From: Arthrobacter sp. YD4 | GTDB lineage: Bacteria > Actinomycetota > Actinomycetes > Actinomycetales > Micrococcaceae | DNA: 64,000 bases | NCBI RefSeq assembly: GCF_030410515.1 | Contig: NZ_JAUHHD010000002.1 | Span: 771,019-835,018 of the forward strand | Direction: 5' to 3' | Shown here: positions 9,339 through 17,895 of the stretch, one piece after another | Position numbering within the stretch: position 1 is the stretch's first letter | Layout: each line of letters begins with the position of its first letter | The notes under the pieces: generated by a model | What the model was told of the DNA's origin: nothing | Database searches by the model: none | The model's input: the letters and a program-made list of their open reading frames with translations, nothing else | Program-made: the position numbers and the translations under genes

Positions 9339-10997
9339 TCAGTGCGCCGCGGCAGCGGCGCCTTCCCGGGCGGCGGCCTTCGGGTCGGTGAGCTTCTTGT
9401 TCGGCAGCGCGAAGGTGATCAGGAACGCGATGCCGGTGAGGATGGCCGCGGTGAGCATGACGGCGTCGATCGATTGGGCGAAGCCCTCGGTGATCGGGCG
9501 GGTCAACTCGGGGTTGGCGGTGTGCAGCCAGCTCGTGTCGTTCAGCGAATCGTTGCTGGCGCCGTCCTTGAAGAAGGCGTACAGCTTGGCGTTCGCCGGA
9601 TCAGTCGCCACCGCCGGGTCCTTGAGCACCTTCAGGTAGTCGGCGTTCTGGACGGCGGCCTTCATGCCGTTGCCCACCTTGTCCGCCGCGAGGCTGAACA
9701 GCATGGAGATGAACACGGCCGTGCCGACGGCGCCGCCCATGGAGCGGAAGAACGCGGCCGAGGAGGTGCCCACGCCCATGTCCTTGGGCGGGACTGAGAC
9801 CTGCATGGCCAGGGTCAGCGGCTGCATGCAGAAGCCCAGGCCCAGGCCGAAGAACACGGCGATCGCGCCGGGGACCCACAGCGGGGTGTCCACACCCAGG
9901 GACAGGCCCATGACGACGGCGGCGCCGGTCAGGACCGCGGTGCCCAGGATCGGGAAGATCCGGTAGGTGCCCGAGGCGGAGATGGTCCGGCCCGCGGTGA
10001 TGGAGCCGGTAAGGATGCCCACCGTGAAGGTGATCATCATCAGGCCGGCCTCGGTGGGGGTGAGTCCCTTGACCAGCTGGAGGTACATGGGCAGCATCGC
10101 GATGGCGCCGAACATGCCGATGCCGATGATGAAGTTCAGCAGCGAGGACAGCCCGAACGTGGTGTTGCGGAAGAGGCGAAGCGGGATCAGGGCGTAGTCA
10201 CCGGCGCGCTTTTCGGCCAGCAAGAACGCGGCGATGCCGACGACGCCGAGCCCGTAGCAGAGGAAGGCCCCCGTGGAGGCCCAGCCCCAGGTGCGGCCCT
10301 GTTCGGCGACCAGCAGCAGCGGCACGATCGCCAGGGTGATGGCGGCGGCGCCCCAGTAGTCGATCTTCTGCTTGAGGTGTTTAGCGGGCAGGTGCAGATA
10401 GAGGAAGACGACGGCGAGGGCGGCCAGGCCGATCGGGATGTTGATGAAGAAGACCCAGCGCCAGCCGTCGAAGCCGAGGATGTTCGCGGAACCGGCGAAC
10501 GCGCCGCCGATGACCGGGCCCAGCACGGAGGAGACGCCGAAGACGGACATGAAGTAGCCCTGGAACTTGGCGCGGTCCTTGAGGGCGACGATGTCGCCGA
10601 TGATGGTCAGCGCCAGGGCCAGCAGGCCGCCGGCGCCCATGCCCTGGATGCCGCGGGCAATCGCCAGCTCGGTCATGGAGTGGACGGACCCGGCGTAGAG
10701 GGACCCGGCCAGGAAGATGAGGATGGCTGCGAGGTACAGGGGTCGGCGGCCGAAGATGTCGCTGAGCTTGCCGTAGAGGGGGGTGCTCACCGTGGAGGTA
10801 ATCAGGTAGGCCGTCGTCGCCCAGGCCTGCAGCGAGAGGCCGTCGAGGTCGTTGGCGATCGTGTAGATGGACGTCGAGACGATCGTCTGGTCCAGCGACG
10901 AGAGGAACATGCCGAGCATGAGGCCCACCATGACGGTGATGGTCTGACGGTGCGTCAGGACCTCGCCGGGCAGGCGGGCGGAGGTGGTGGTGGACAT
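9339..10997 (-). CDS. DHA2 family multidrug efflux MFS transporter
   Basis: Fourteen-helix drug:proton antiporter of the EmrB/QacA type, 552 residues. Seen motifs are LSSLDQTIVSTSIYTIANDL in helix 1, YGKLSDIFGRRP as motif A, GIQGMGAGGLLAL, and motif C around SVLGPVIGGAFAG. TTGGAGCAGTC precedes the ATG. The upstream region has a dyad AAGCA/TGCTT at 11028-11044 that could be an operator; no regulator gene is adjacent. The substrate is unknown. Confidence 0.9.
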   Translation of the reverse strand: MSTTTSARLPGEVLTHRQTITVMVGLMLGMFLSSLDQTIVSTSIYTIANDLDGLSLQAWATTAYLITSTVSTPLYGKLSDIFGRRPLYLAAILIFLAGSLYAGSVHSMTELAIARGIQGMGAGGLLALALTIIGDIVALKDRAKFQGYFMSVFGVSSVLGPVIGGAFAGSANILGFDGWRWVFFINIPIGLAALAVVFLYLHLPAKHLKQKIDYWGAAAITLAIVPLLLVAEQGRTWGWASTGAFLCYGLGVVGIAAFLLAEKRAGDYALIPLRLFRNTTFGLSSLLNFIIGIGMFGAIAMLPMYLQLVKGLTPTEAGLMMITFTVGILTGSITAGRTISASGTYRIFPILGTAVLTGAAVVMGLSLGVDTPLWVPGAIAVFFGLGLGFCMQPLTLAMQVSVPPKDMGVGTSSAAFFRSMGGAVGTAVFISMLFSLAADKVGNGMKAAVQNADYLKVLKDPAVATDPANAKLYAFFKDGASNDSLNDTSWLHTANPELTRPITEGFAQSIDAVMLTAAILTGIAFLITFALPNKKLTDPKAAAREGAAAAAH

Positions 10998-11027
10998 GAC
11001 TGCTCCAAGGGGAAAGATTCAGGATTT

Positions 11028-11044
11028 AAGCACAAAGGTTGCTT
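11028..11044 (-). promoter_or_regulatory. dyad upstream of the DHA2 exporter
   Basis: Inverted repeat AAGCA-caaaggt-TGCTT about 30 bases before the start of the exporter. It could bind a repressor; no promoter hexamers can be fixed with confidence. Confidence 0.3.
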
Positions 11045-11104
11045 TCAGTAACTATCTTAGTGCCAGCTTTGTTCCTGATTTTCCGGCCAATTTTCCTGGC
11101 GGTC

Positions 11105-11581
11105 TCAACGCTCCAGCAGGATGCCGTCCGGGTCGCACCAGATCCACTGCCCGGGCCGGATGCTGACGCCGTCAATCACCAGCTCCACGTCCTGTTCACC
11201 GGCGCCGTTCTTGGCGCTCTTGCGCGGGTTGCTGCCCAGGGCCTTGACGCCCAGCGGGAGCCCGGCGATGGCCACGCGGTCCCGGATGGCGCCGTTGATG
11301 ACGACGCCGGCCCAGCCGTTCTCCACGGCGCTCGCGGCGATCATGTCCCCCATCAGGGCGGTGCGCAGCGAGCCCCCGCCGTCGACCACCAGGACCGCGC
11401 CGTTGCCCGGGGTCGCCAGCACGCTCTTGACCAGGCCGTTGTCCTCGAGGCAGCGGATGGTCCGGACCGGGCCGGCGAAGTGGCTCCGCCCGCCCAGCGA
11501 CTGGAACTGCAGGGCCACGGAGTCCAACTCCTCCCCGCGCTCGTCGTACAGGTCGGCGGTGTTGACGGGCGTCTGGGTCAT
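11105..11581 (-). CDS. RraA-like protein (possible HMG/oxaloacetate aldolase)
   Basis: Member of the RraA / class II 4-hydroxy-4-methyl-2-oxoglutarate aldolase family, 158 residues. GNGAVLVVDGGGSLRTALMG, the WAGVVINGAIRD stretch with its conserved Gly-Xaa-Arg-Asp, and LGVKALGSNPRKS are typical. Actinobacteria usually lack the RNase E system that E. coli RraA controls, so an aldolase or decarboxylase role is likelier, but both names are used for the fold. I chose the ATG at 11581 because AGAGGAGACGCC precedes it; longer upstream extensions read through non-coding-like sequence. Divergent from the MFS gene at 11679. Confidence 0.85.
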   Translation of the reverse strand: MTQTPVNTADLYDERGEELDSVALQFQSLGGRSHFAGPVRTIRCLEDNGLVKSVLATPGNGAVLVVDGGGSLRTALMGDMIAASAVENGWAGVVINGAIRDRVAIAGLPLGVKALGSNPRKSAKNGAGEQDVELVIDGVSIRPGQWIWCDPDGILLER

Positions 11582-11678
11582 GGCGTCTCCTCTGGCGGCG
11601 GGTGTGGCTCTTGCAGCCCACGATAGTCTGGCCCCAGCCTGGTCCACCGCGCCAGACATCCGTTCCGGGGGGAACCGC

Positions 11679-12959
11679 ATGAGCCTGTCCGATCTGCCGG
11701 CCGCCGGGAGCGCCTCGGCCGCCACCGCCGAACCGGTCCGGCCCGTCCGGCCGGTGTGGACCACCGGCGTCGTCCTGGTCAACGTGGGCATCAACGCCGC
11801 CTTCTTCGGCCCGCTCCAGGTCCTCCTCGGCCAGCAGGCAGCGGTGTTCGACGAGGGGCAGAAGGAAGCCATCCTGGCCCTGGTCACCGGGGCGGGTGCG
11901 GCGGTGTCCTTGGTGGCGAACCCGCTGAGCGGGGCCCTGAGCGACCGCACCGCGGCGCGGCGGGGCCGGCGGGTCCCGTGGGTGGTCTTCGGCGCGGTGC
12001 TTGGCGCCGCCGCCCTGGTGGCGCTCGCCGGGGCGCCGAACGTGGCCGTCATGGCGCTGCTGTGGTGCCTGGTCCAAGCCGGCTGCAACGCCGCCTACGC
12101 CGCCATCACCGCGGCGATCCCGGACCGGGTCCCCGTCGCCCAGCGCGGCACCGTTGGGGGCCTCGCCGCTATGGGCCAGACCCTCGGCATCCTGCTGGGA
12201 GCCGTGATCGCCGCCGTCGTCGCCGGGCACTTTGGCCTGGGCTATGTCCTCTGCGCGGCCGTCCTGCTCGCCGGCGTCGTGCTGTATTACCGGCGCAACG
12301 ACGACGTCGCCCTCCCGCCGGGGGAGCGGCCGCCGCTCGCGCTGGCGGCCTTCCTCCGCAGCTTCTGGGTCTCCCCGGCCCGGTACCCCGACTTCGCCTG
12401 GGCCTGGCTGACCCGGCTGCTGGTGAACATCGGCAACCACATGATCACCCTCTACCTCCTGTTCTTCCTCACGGACGCGGTCCGGCTCCGCGAAACCCAG
12501 GGCATCGAGGCCGAATTCGGCGTGCTCATCCTGACCGGCCTGTACGCGGTGATGGTGATCATCACCAGCGTGATCGGCGGCCGGCTCAGCGACCGGATGG
12601 GGCGGCGCAAACCCCTGGTCATCATCTCCTCCGCCGTAATCGCCGCGGCCGCCCTGGTCCTGGCCTTCGACCCCACCTGGCCCGGGGCCCTGGTGGGCGC
12701 GTCGGTGCTCGGCATCGGCTTCGGCGCCTACCTCGCCGTCGACTTCGCGCTGATCACCCAGGTGCTGCCGACGGCGTTGAGCCGCGGCAAGGATCTGGGC
12801 GTCATCAACATCGCCAACTCGCTCCCGCAGGTGTTCGCGCCGCTGATCGCCTACCCGTTCGTCGCCCTCTGGGGCGGGTACGTCTCGCTCTACGTGGCGG
12901 CCGCCGTGATCGGGCTGCTGGGTGCGGTGCTCGTCGTGAAAATCAAGGGCGTGGACTGA
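11679..12959 (+). CDS. MFS transporter
   Basis: Major facilitator permease, 426 residues, about 12 helices. Motif A occurs in the first half as SGALSDRTAARRGRRVPW and again in the second half as GRLSDRMGRRKPL. The GGGGGGAACCGC site fixes the ATG at 11679. The loop after helix 2 resembles glycoside-cation symporter-like and SLC45-like MFS proteins, but the substrate is unknown. A TetR gene follows on the same strand about 125 bases downstream and may regulate it. Confidence 0.82.
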   Translation: MSLSDLPAAGSASAATAEPVRPVRPVWTTGVVLVNVGINAAFFGPLQVLLGQQAAVFDEGQKEAILALVTGAGAAVSLVANPLSGALSDRTAARRGRRVPWVVFGAVLGAAALVALAGAPNVAVMALLWCLVQAGCNAAYAAITAAIPDRVPVAQRGTVGGLAAMGQTLGILLGAVIAAVVAGHFGLGYVLCAAVLLAGVVLYYRRNDDVALPPGERPPLALAAFLRSFWVSPARYPDFAWAWLTRLLVNIGNHMITLYLLFFLTDAVRLRETQGIEAEFGVLILTGLYAVMVIITSVIGGRLSDRMGRRKPLVIISSAVIAAAALVLAFDPTWPGALVGASVLGIGFGAYLAVDFALITQVLPTALSRGKDLGVINIANSLPQVFAPLIAYPFVALWGGYVSLYVAAAVIGLLGAVLVVKIKGVD

Positions 12960-13005
12960 GCCGCAGGCTCCCCCTGTGACTGGCCGGGCGCCCAGCCCGG
13001 TGCCG

Positions 13006-13011
13006 TATAGT
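13006..13011 (+). promoter_or_regulatory. -10 element before the second TetR gene
   Basis: TATAGT at 13006-13011 would place the transcript start near 13018. That makes the upstream GTG at 13010, which overlaps the hexamer, an unlikely start and favours the ATG at 13085. No good -35 is visible. Confidence 0.45.
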
Positions 13012-13084
13012 GGACGGGATTCCCGCGGCACCCCGGCGGAGCACGCCTCCGCAGTGCCGAGAAAACGACCCCGGAACCTTGCCG

Positions 13085-13681
13085 ATGCCTGAGTCTCTTT
13101 CCGATCTTCCCCCGATGGCGCCGCCGCCCACGCTGCCCCGGCAACGGCAGCGCTATGCCCGCATCCTCGACGTCGCCGCCGGCTTCGCCCGCACCGGCCT
13201 CGACGCCGTCGTGCTCTCCGAAGTGGCCGCCAAGGCCGACGTGCCGCTGGGTACCCTCTACCGGTACTTCCCCTCCTCCACCCAGCTGATGCTGGCCCTC
13301 TACCGCAAGCAGCTGGGCGAGCTGCACGTGGGGGACCGGCCCGCGGGGACCCGCGCGCCGGTGCACGTTCTGGTGGGCGTCGTGATGGAGATCTTCCACA
13401 TGCGCCTGATGCAGCCGGCGGTGGAACAGTGCCTGAACCGGGTGGTGTACGCCAAGGACACGGACACCACCCGCCTGCTGCGCGACATCGACGCGACGGC
13501 GGAGAAGGCCGTCACCGCCGTCAGCGGCGACCCCGTGGTGTCCCGGGTCCTGCTGCTGACCGTGTCCGGGCTGGTCCAGTCCGTGCGGTGCCGCAGGCTC
13601 TCGCTCTTCGAGGCCGAGGAAGACCTGAAGCGGGCCTGCTCCCTCTTCGAGCGCGGATCCCAGGCGGCCAAGCCGGTCTAG
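13085..13681 (+). CDS. TetR family transcriptional regulator
   Basis: TetR-type repressor, 198 residues from the chosen ATG. The HTH spans about residues 20-65, with VLSEVAAKADVPLGTLYRYFPSS as the recognition region split across two helices. The C-terminal part is the effector-binding domain, with no ligand clue. A GTG start at 13010 would add 25 residues but overlaps the -10-like TATAGT, so I prefer 13085. It lies downstream of an MFS gene on the same strand. A 14-base palindrome CCGGTCTAGACCGG surrounds its stop codon; I assign it no role. Confidence 0.82.
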   Translation: MPESLSDLPPMAPPPTLPRQRQRYARILDVAAGFARTGLDAVVLSEVAAKADVPLGTLYRYFPSSTQLMLALYRKQLGELHVGDRPAGTRAPVHVLVGVVMEIFHMRLMQPAVEQCLNRVVYAKDTDTTRLLRDIDATAEKAVTAVSGDPVVSRVLLLTVSGLVQSVRCRRLSLFEAEEDLKRACSLFERGSQAAKPV

Positions 13682-13899
13682 ACCGGTTACTCCTTTGTGT
13701 CCGGCCGACTCCGGCCCGGCCCCCGATTCTGGCTACCATGGCAACACCGGAGCGGCGCCATGCCAGCACTTTCCGGAATCTCCACCGCAGGCCCGCCACC
13801 CCGGGGCCGCCGCCGGAGTTCCCCACGACCACCCTGGGCGCGTCCGCGCCCAGGCAGCCAAGTGCCGTATGCCCACGGTCAGCCCCAGGAGACAACGAC

Positions 13900-15114
13900 G
13901 TGTCCATTGAAACCATCCTGCCCACTTCCGCCGACGACGCAGCCGGGGCAGCAGCCGCCCCGATCGACGACCAGGAAATCTTCGCCTCCCACCAGGGCGG
14001 AAAACTCTCCATTGCCAGCACCGTCCCGCTGGAGAGCAAGCGCGACCTTTCCATCGCCTACACCCCGGGCGTCGCCCAGGTCAGCCGGGCGATCGCCGCG
14101 GAACCGGAACTCGCCAAGACCCTCACCTGGGCCGAACGCCTCGTGGTGGTGGTCAGCGACGGCACCGCCGTCCTCGGACTCGGCGACATCGGCCCCAGCG
14201 CCTCCCTCCCGGTGATGGAGGGCAAGTCGGCCCTGTTCAAGGCCTTCGGCGACCTCGACTCCATCCCGCTGGTGCTCAACACCACAGATGTCGACGAGAT
14301 CGTGGATACCCTGGTCCGCCTGCGGCCCAGCTTCGGCGCCGTCAACCTCGAAGACGTCTCGGCTCCGCGCTGCTTCGAGCTCGAGGAGAAGCTGATCGAG
14401 GCCCTCGACTGCCCCGTCATGCACGATGACCAGCACGGCACCGCCGTCGTGGTCCTCGCCGCCCTCACCGGTGCCGCGAAGGTCGCCGGCCGCGACCTGG
14501 AGGGCCTGCGCGTGGTGGTCTCCGGCGCCGGCGCCGCCGGAATCGCCGTCGCCGAGATCCTGCTGACCGCCGGGATCGACGACGTCGTCCTGCTGGATTC
14601 CCGCGGCGTGATCAACCGGGAGCGGGCGGACATCGCCGCGGATCCGGCCAGCAAAAAGGCCCGGCTCGCGGCCCGCAGCAACCCCCGCGGCGTCAGCGGC
14701 GGCCCGGGCGAGGCGCTGGAGGCGGCAGACGTCTTCATCGGCGTCTCCTCGTCCCGGCTGGACGAGGCGCACCTGGGCCGGATGAACGACGGAGCGATTG
14801 TCTTCGCCCTCTCCAACCCGGACCCGGAGGTGCTGCCCGAGGTCGCCGCGAAGTACGCGGCCGTCGTCGCCACCGGCCGCAGCGACTTCCCGAACCAGAT
14901 CAACAACGTCCTGGCCTTCCCCGGCATCTTCCGCGGCGCGCTCGACGCCGGTGCGCGCCGGATCACCCCGGCCATGAAGCTGGCCGCCGCGCGGGCCATC
15001 GCCGCGCTGGCCGAGGAGGACCTCTCGGCCGACTACATCGTGCCCAGTCCGCTGGACCCGCGCGTCGCCCCGGCGGTGGCCGCCGCCGTCGCCGCCGCGG
15101 TCTCCGAGGGGTAG
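13900..15114 (+). CDS. NADP-dependent malic enzyme
   Basis: Decarboxylates malate to pyruvate with reduction of NAD(P), feeding gluconeogenic or NADPH needs. The protein has 404 residues, the short bacterial form without a phosphotransacetylase domain. Visible motifs are AYTPGVAQVS with the catalytic Tyr, GKSALFKAFGDLDSIP with the catalytic Lys, MHDDQHGTA with metal-binding Asp, the dinucleotide loop VSGAGAAGIAVAEI and FALSNPDPE. The GTG at 13900 is chosen because AGGAGA precedes it; the frame remains open upstream only as a GC-rich shadow. Confidence 0.92.
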   Translation: MSIETILPTSADDAAGAAAAPIDDQEIFASHQGGKLSIASTVPLESKRDLSIAYTPGVAQVSRAIAAEPELAKTLTWAERLVVVVSDGTAVLGLGDIGPSASLPVMEGKSALFKAFGDLDSIPLVLNTTDVDEIVDTLVRLRPSFGAVNLEDVSAPRCFELEEKLIEALDCPVMHDDQHGTAVVVLAALTGAAKVAGRDLEGLRVVVSGAGAAGIAVAEILLTAGIDDVVLLDSRGVINRERADIAADPASKKARLAARSNPRGVSGGPGEALEAADVFIGVSSSRLDEAHLGRMNDGAIVFALSNPDPEVLPEVAAKYAAVVATGRSDFPNQINNVLAFPGIFRGALDAGARRITPAMKLAAARAIAALAEEDLSADYIVPSPLDPRVAPAVAAAVAAAVSEG

Positions 15115-15126
15115 GAGGGCCGGCCC

Positions 15127-15132
15127 TAGACT
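15127..15132 (+). promoter_or_regulatory. -10 element, leaderless start of the DUF456 gene
   Basis: TAGACT followed by six bases and then the GTG start at 15139. No Shine-Dalgarno sequence is present, so transcription probably begins at the start codon. Confidence 0.5.
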
Positions 15133-15138
15133 GGGCAG

Positions 15139-15639
15139 GTGTTCGCCGAAACGCTCGTCACCGTCCTGTGCGGCCTGGCCATCCTGACCGGGGTGGCGGG
15201 CATCGTCATCCCGGTCCTGCCGGGCAGCATCCTGATTGCCCTCAGCCTGCTCGCCTGGGCCCTCTGGGGCGGGGCGGGCACCACGGGCTGGGTGGTCCTG
15301 GCCGTCGGCGGGGTGTTCGTGCTGGCCGGCATGGCCGCCGGCGCGGTGCTTACGGGCCGGAAGCTCAAGCAGCACAGCATCCCCGGCCGCTCGGTGGTTA
15401 CCGGGCTGGTGTTCGGCGTCGTGGGCATGTTCCTGATCCCCGTGGTGGGACTCTTCGTCGGGTTCGCCGCGGGCCTGCTGTTGAGCGAACTGCACCGCAC
15501 CCGCGCCTGGCGAACCGCCGCGGCGTCCAGCAGGGCGGCCCTGAAGGCCACGGGCCTGGGCATGCTGGCCGAGTTCGGCCTCGCGTGCCTGGCCGCCAGC
15601 ACCTGGGTGATCGGCGTCTGGACGGCCGCGGTCGCCTAG
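15139..15639 (+). CDS. DUF456 family membrane protein
   Basis: Small integral membrane protein of unknown function, 166 residues, with about four to five hydrophobic segments. The pattern IVIPVLPGSILIALSLLAWA near the N-terminus, split by glycine/proline, and the later GLFVGFAAGLLLSE motif are typical of DUF456. The GTG start lies six bases after TAGACT and has no ribosome-binding site, so it is likely leaderless. It follows malic enzyme by 24 bases but probably has its own promoter. Convergent with the Lrp-type gene. Confidence 0.8.
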   Translation: MFAETLVTVLCGLAILTGVAGIVIPVLPGSILIALSLLAWALWGGAGTTGWVVLAVGGVFVLAGMAAGAVLTGRKLKQHSIPGRSVVTGLVFGVVGMFLIPVVGLFVGFAAGLLLSELHRTRAWRTAAASSRAALKATGLGMLAEFGLACLAASTWVIGVWTAAVA

Positions 15640-15663
15640 CGGCCCGGCGGTAGGTCCGGGGTC

Positions 15664-16131
15664 CTAGTCGGCGAGCAGTCCGGTGGTCCGGTAGGGGATG
15701 ACCTCGCGCAGGAACATGCTGGTGGAGGTCCGGACGATGCCGGGGCAGAGCCGGATCTCCTCGGAGACCCGGTAGAGGTCGTCCGGGCTGGTGGCGACCA
15801 CCCGGATCAGCAGGTCGGTGTCCCCGGCGGGGGCGTGGCATTCGAGGACCTCGGGGATGTTCCGCAGCGCGGCGATCGCCTCGTTCAGGTGGCTCTGGTC
15901 CAGTTCGGCGCTCACCGCCGCCGCCACGCCGCGGCCCAGGGCGGCGGGGAGGACCCGGCTGCTGTTGGCGCGCAGGGCGCCCGAGGCGGTCATCCGCTCC
16001 AGCCGCGACTGCACGGTCCCGCGGGCCAGGCCCAGATTCTGCGCCAGCAGCATGATTGGCATCCGGGGTTCCTCGTCGAGGGCCAGGAGGATCCGCCGGT
16101 CCGTTCCGTCGAGCTGCTGCAATCTGACCAC
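15664..16131 (-). CDS. Lrp/AsnC family transcriptional regulator
   Basis: Feast/famine regulator, 155 residues. An N-terminal HTH (about residues 8-50, with MLLAQNLGLARGTVQSRLERM) is followed by the RAM ligand-binding domain, which contains the GDTDLLIRVVA segment. The start is GTG at 16131; a TTG three codons later is better spaced from GGGAG and is an alternative. These regulators respond to amino acids. No neighbouring amino acid gene lies next to it; the divergent neighbour is gluQ after a 318-base gap. Confidence 0.87.
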   Translation of the reverse strand: MVRLQQLDGTDRRILLALDEEPRMPIMLLAQNLGLARGTVQSRLERMTASGALRANSSRVLPAALGRGVAAAVSAELDQSHLNEAIAALRNIPEVLECHAPAGDTDLLIRVVATSPDDLYRVSEEIRLCPGIVRTSTSMFLREVIPYRTTGLLAD

Positions 16132-16449
16132 TCCCTGCTAGATGTTTGGGTCCGCCTTGGTCAGTCTGATCAATGCCAACGGCGTCCGTTGCATCAACTG
16201 TAGGGCTTCTGCTCAAATGGTGGCAACAAAGGAACGCCGGCCACCGCCGGCACCCAATGGCTGCAGATCTCCCGGCACACCTCCCGGACTCTGGATCCGG
16301 CTCCCGCAAGGAGCCTGCCGCTGATTGACTCTTGTTCACACCCTGGTCATTCCGCACACCCTGGCAAGAGCCCCTGAGCCCCCGACGTCGGTTCCCCGAA
16401 GTCATCGGTGGCTGAGGGGCTCTTGTGCTGTCCGGCATAGGCTTGACCC
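16132..16449. other. intergenic region with long hairpin before gluQ
   Basis: No gene is seen. Near-perfect 16-base arms at 16365-16380 and 16410-16425, with one mismatch and a 29-base loop, form a hairpin just before gluQ. There is no T-run after it. Its role (attenuator, terminator of an unseen transcript, or Lrp target) is open. Confidence 0.45.
16438..16443 (+). promoter_or_regulatory. -10 element, leaderless start of gluQ
   Basis: TAGGCT lies six bases before the ATG at 16450, with no Shine-Dalgarno sequence. The identical hexamer and spacing recur before the next gene at 17338. Confidence 0.5.
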
Positions 16450-17340
16450 ATGGATCCCGCCGGCCGCTTCGCCCCCAGCCCCTCGGGAGAGCTGCACGCC
16501 GGCAACCTCCGCACCGCCCTCCTCGCCTGGCTCTTCGCCCGCTCCTCCGGCCGCCGGTTCCTGCTGCGCGTGGAGGACCTGGACCGGGCGCGCTCCGGCG
16601 CCGAGGACGCGCAGTTGCGCGACCTGGCCGCGATCGGCCTGACCTGGGACGGCCCCGTCGTCCGCCAGACCGACCGGGAGCCGCTCTACGCCGCCGCGAT
16701 CGACCGGCTGACCGCTGCGGGCCTGACCTACGAGTGTTTCTGCACCCGGCGCGAAATCCAGGAGGCGCCGTCGGCCCCGCACGCGCCGCAGGGCGCCTAC
16801 CCGGGGACCTGCCGGAACCTGGATGAGGCCGAACGTGAGGCCAGGCGCGCACTCCGGCCCGCCGCGATCCGGCTGAGGGCCGCCGTCACCGAGGGCACCA
16901 TCCGGGACCGGTTGCTGGGGAGTTTCACCGGCGTCGTGGACGACTTCGTGCTCCGCCGCGCCGACGGGGTCACCGCCTACAACCTCGCCGTCGTGGTGGA
17001 CGACGGCGAACAGGGCATCGACCAGGTGGTCCGGGGAGATGACCTGCTGCCCTCTACCCCGCGCCAGGCTTACCTTGCAGGTCTGCTGAATATTCCCGTG
17101 CCGGAATATGCGCATGTGGCGCTGGTGCTGAACGCCGACGGCGCCCGGCTGGCCAAGCGCGACGGCGCCGTCACCTTGTCGGACCTCGCCGCCGCCGGCG
17201 TGACCGCGGACCGGGTCCGGGACCTGCTCCTGGCCTCGCTCGGGCTGCCGCCCGGCCCGCTCGGGAATGCCCTGGCGGCCTTCGACCCGGCCTCGCTGCC
17301 GCGGGAGCCCTGGGTATGGACCGGGATGACGGACGCGTAG
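16450..17340 (+). CDS. gluQ: glutamyl-Q tRNA(Asp) synthetase
   Basis: A shortened glutamyl-tRNA synthetase paralogue that attaches glutamate to queuosine-34 of tRNA(Asp). The 296-residue protein has the HIGH-like motif PSGELHAGN (residues 11-19) and the zinc ligands Cys-Phe-Cys, Tyr and Cys between about residues 97 and 122. The KMSKS-like motif is RLAKRDGA. It lacks the anticodon-binding domain of true GluRS, as this family does. It starts at an ATG six bases after TAGGCT and ends ten bases before the HD-domain gene. Confidence 0.92.
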   Translation: MDPAGRFAPSPSGELHAGNLRTALLAWLFARSSGRRFLLRVEDLDRARSGAEDAQLRDLAAIGLTWDGPVVRQTDREPLYAAAIDRLTAAGLTYECFCTRREIQEAPSAPHAPQGAYPGTCRNLDEAEREARRALRPAAIRLRAAVTEGTIRDRLLGSFTGVVDDFVLRRADGVTAYNLAVVVDDGEQGIDQVVRGDDLLPSTPRQAYLAGLLNIPVPEYAHVALVLNADGARLAKRDGAVTLSDLAAAGVTADRVRDLLLASLGLPPGPLGNALAAFDPASLPREPWVWTGMTDA

Positions 17341-17343
17341 GCT
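17338..17343 (+). promoter_or_regulatory. -10 element, leaderless start of the HD gene
   Basis: TAGGCT lies six bases before the ATG at 17350 and overlaps the gluQ stop codon. No Shine-Dalgarno sequence is seen. Confidence 0.5.
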
Positions 17344-17349
17344 GAACCC

Positions 17350-17895
17350 ATGCCCGAAACAGAGCCTTCCGCCCCGCGCTTCACCGTCGAGACGGCCAGG
17401 GTCCTCGCCGAAGTGGCCCACAACCGGCAAAAGGACAAACTGAAACGGCCCTACCGCGAGCATGTGCTGGCGGTCGGCGACGCGCTGGCCGACTTCGACG
17501 AGGACATCCAGATCGCCGGCTACCTGCATGACATCGCGGAGGACACCCCGATCACCCGGCAGGCGCTGCTGGAGATGGGCGTCTCCGAGCGGGCCGTGGA
17601 CATCATCGAGCGGGTCACGAAGCGGCTGCAGGACAACCCGGACGACTACCAGTCAGGCATCCGCGCGATCGCGGAACACCACGACGCCACGCTGGTCAAG
17701 ATCGCGGACAACGCCCACAACTCGCTGCCGGAACGGGTGCAGGCCCTGGCCGAGAAGTGGCCGGACAAGCCGCCGGTGACCCGGTACGCCGAGGCGCGTC
17801 CCGTCCTCTACGCCGCCGTTCCCGTTGAGGAGACCCGCAAGATCCTGGCGCGGATCAATCCCTGGCTGCTGGCGGAACTCGAAGGGGACGCCTAG
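17350..17895 (+). CDS. HD-domain hydrolase of the RelA/SpoT (MESH1-like) type
   Basis: Predicted metal-dependent phosphohydrolase, 181 residues. The order of ligands fits the (p)ppGpp hydrolase domain: His38 in YREHV, His60-Asp61 in YLHDIAEDT, Glu64-Asp65 and Asp120 in KIADNAHN. AHNRQKDKLKRPY near the N-terminus resembles the usual entry motif of that domain. No synthetase, TGS or ACT domain is present, so it would be a stand-alone small alarmone hydrolase or a related nucleotidase. The assignment is from motifs only. Its last four bases overlap the end of the convergent GNAT-AAA+ gene. Confidence 0.75.
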   Translation: MPETEPSAPRFTVETARVLAEVAHNRQKDKLKRPYREHVLAVGDALADFDEDIQIAGYLHDIAEDTPITRQALLEMGVSERAVDIIERVTKRLQDNPDDYQSGIRAIAEHHDATLVKIADNAHNSLPERVQALAEKWPDKPPVTRYAEARPVLYAAVPVEETRKILARINPWLLAELEGDA

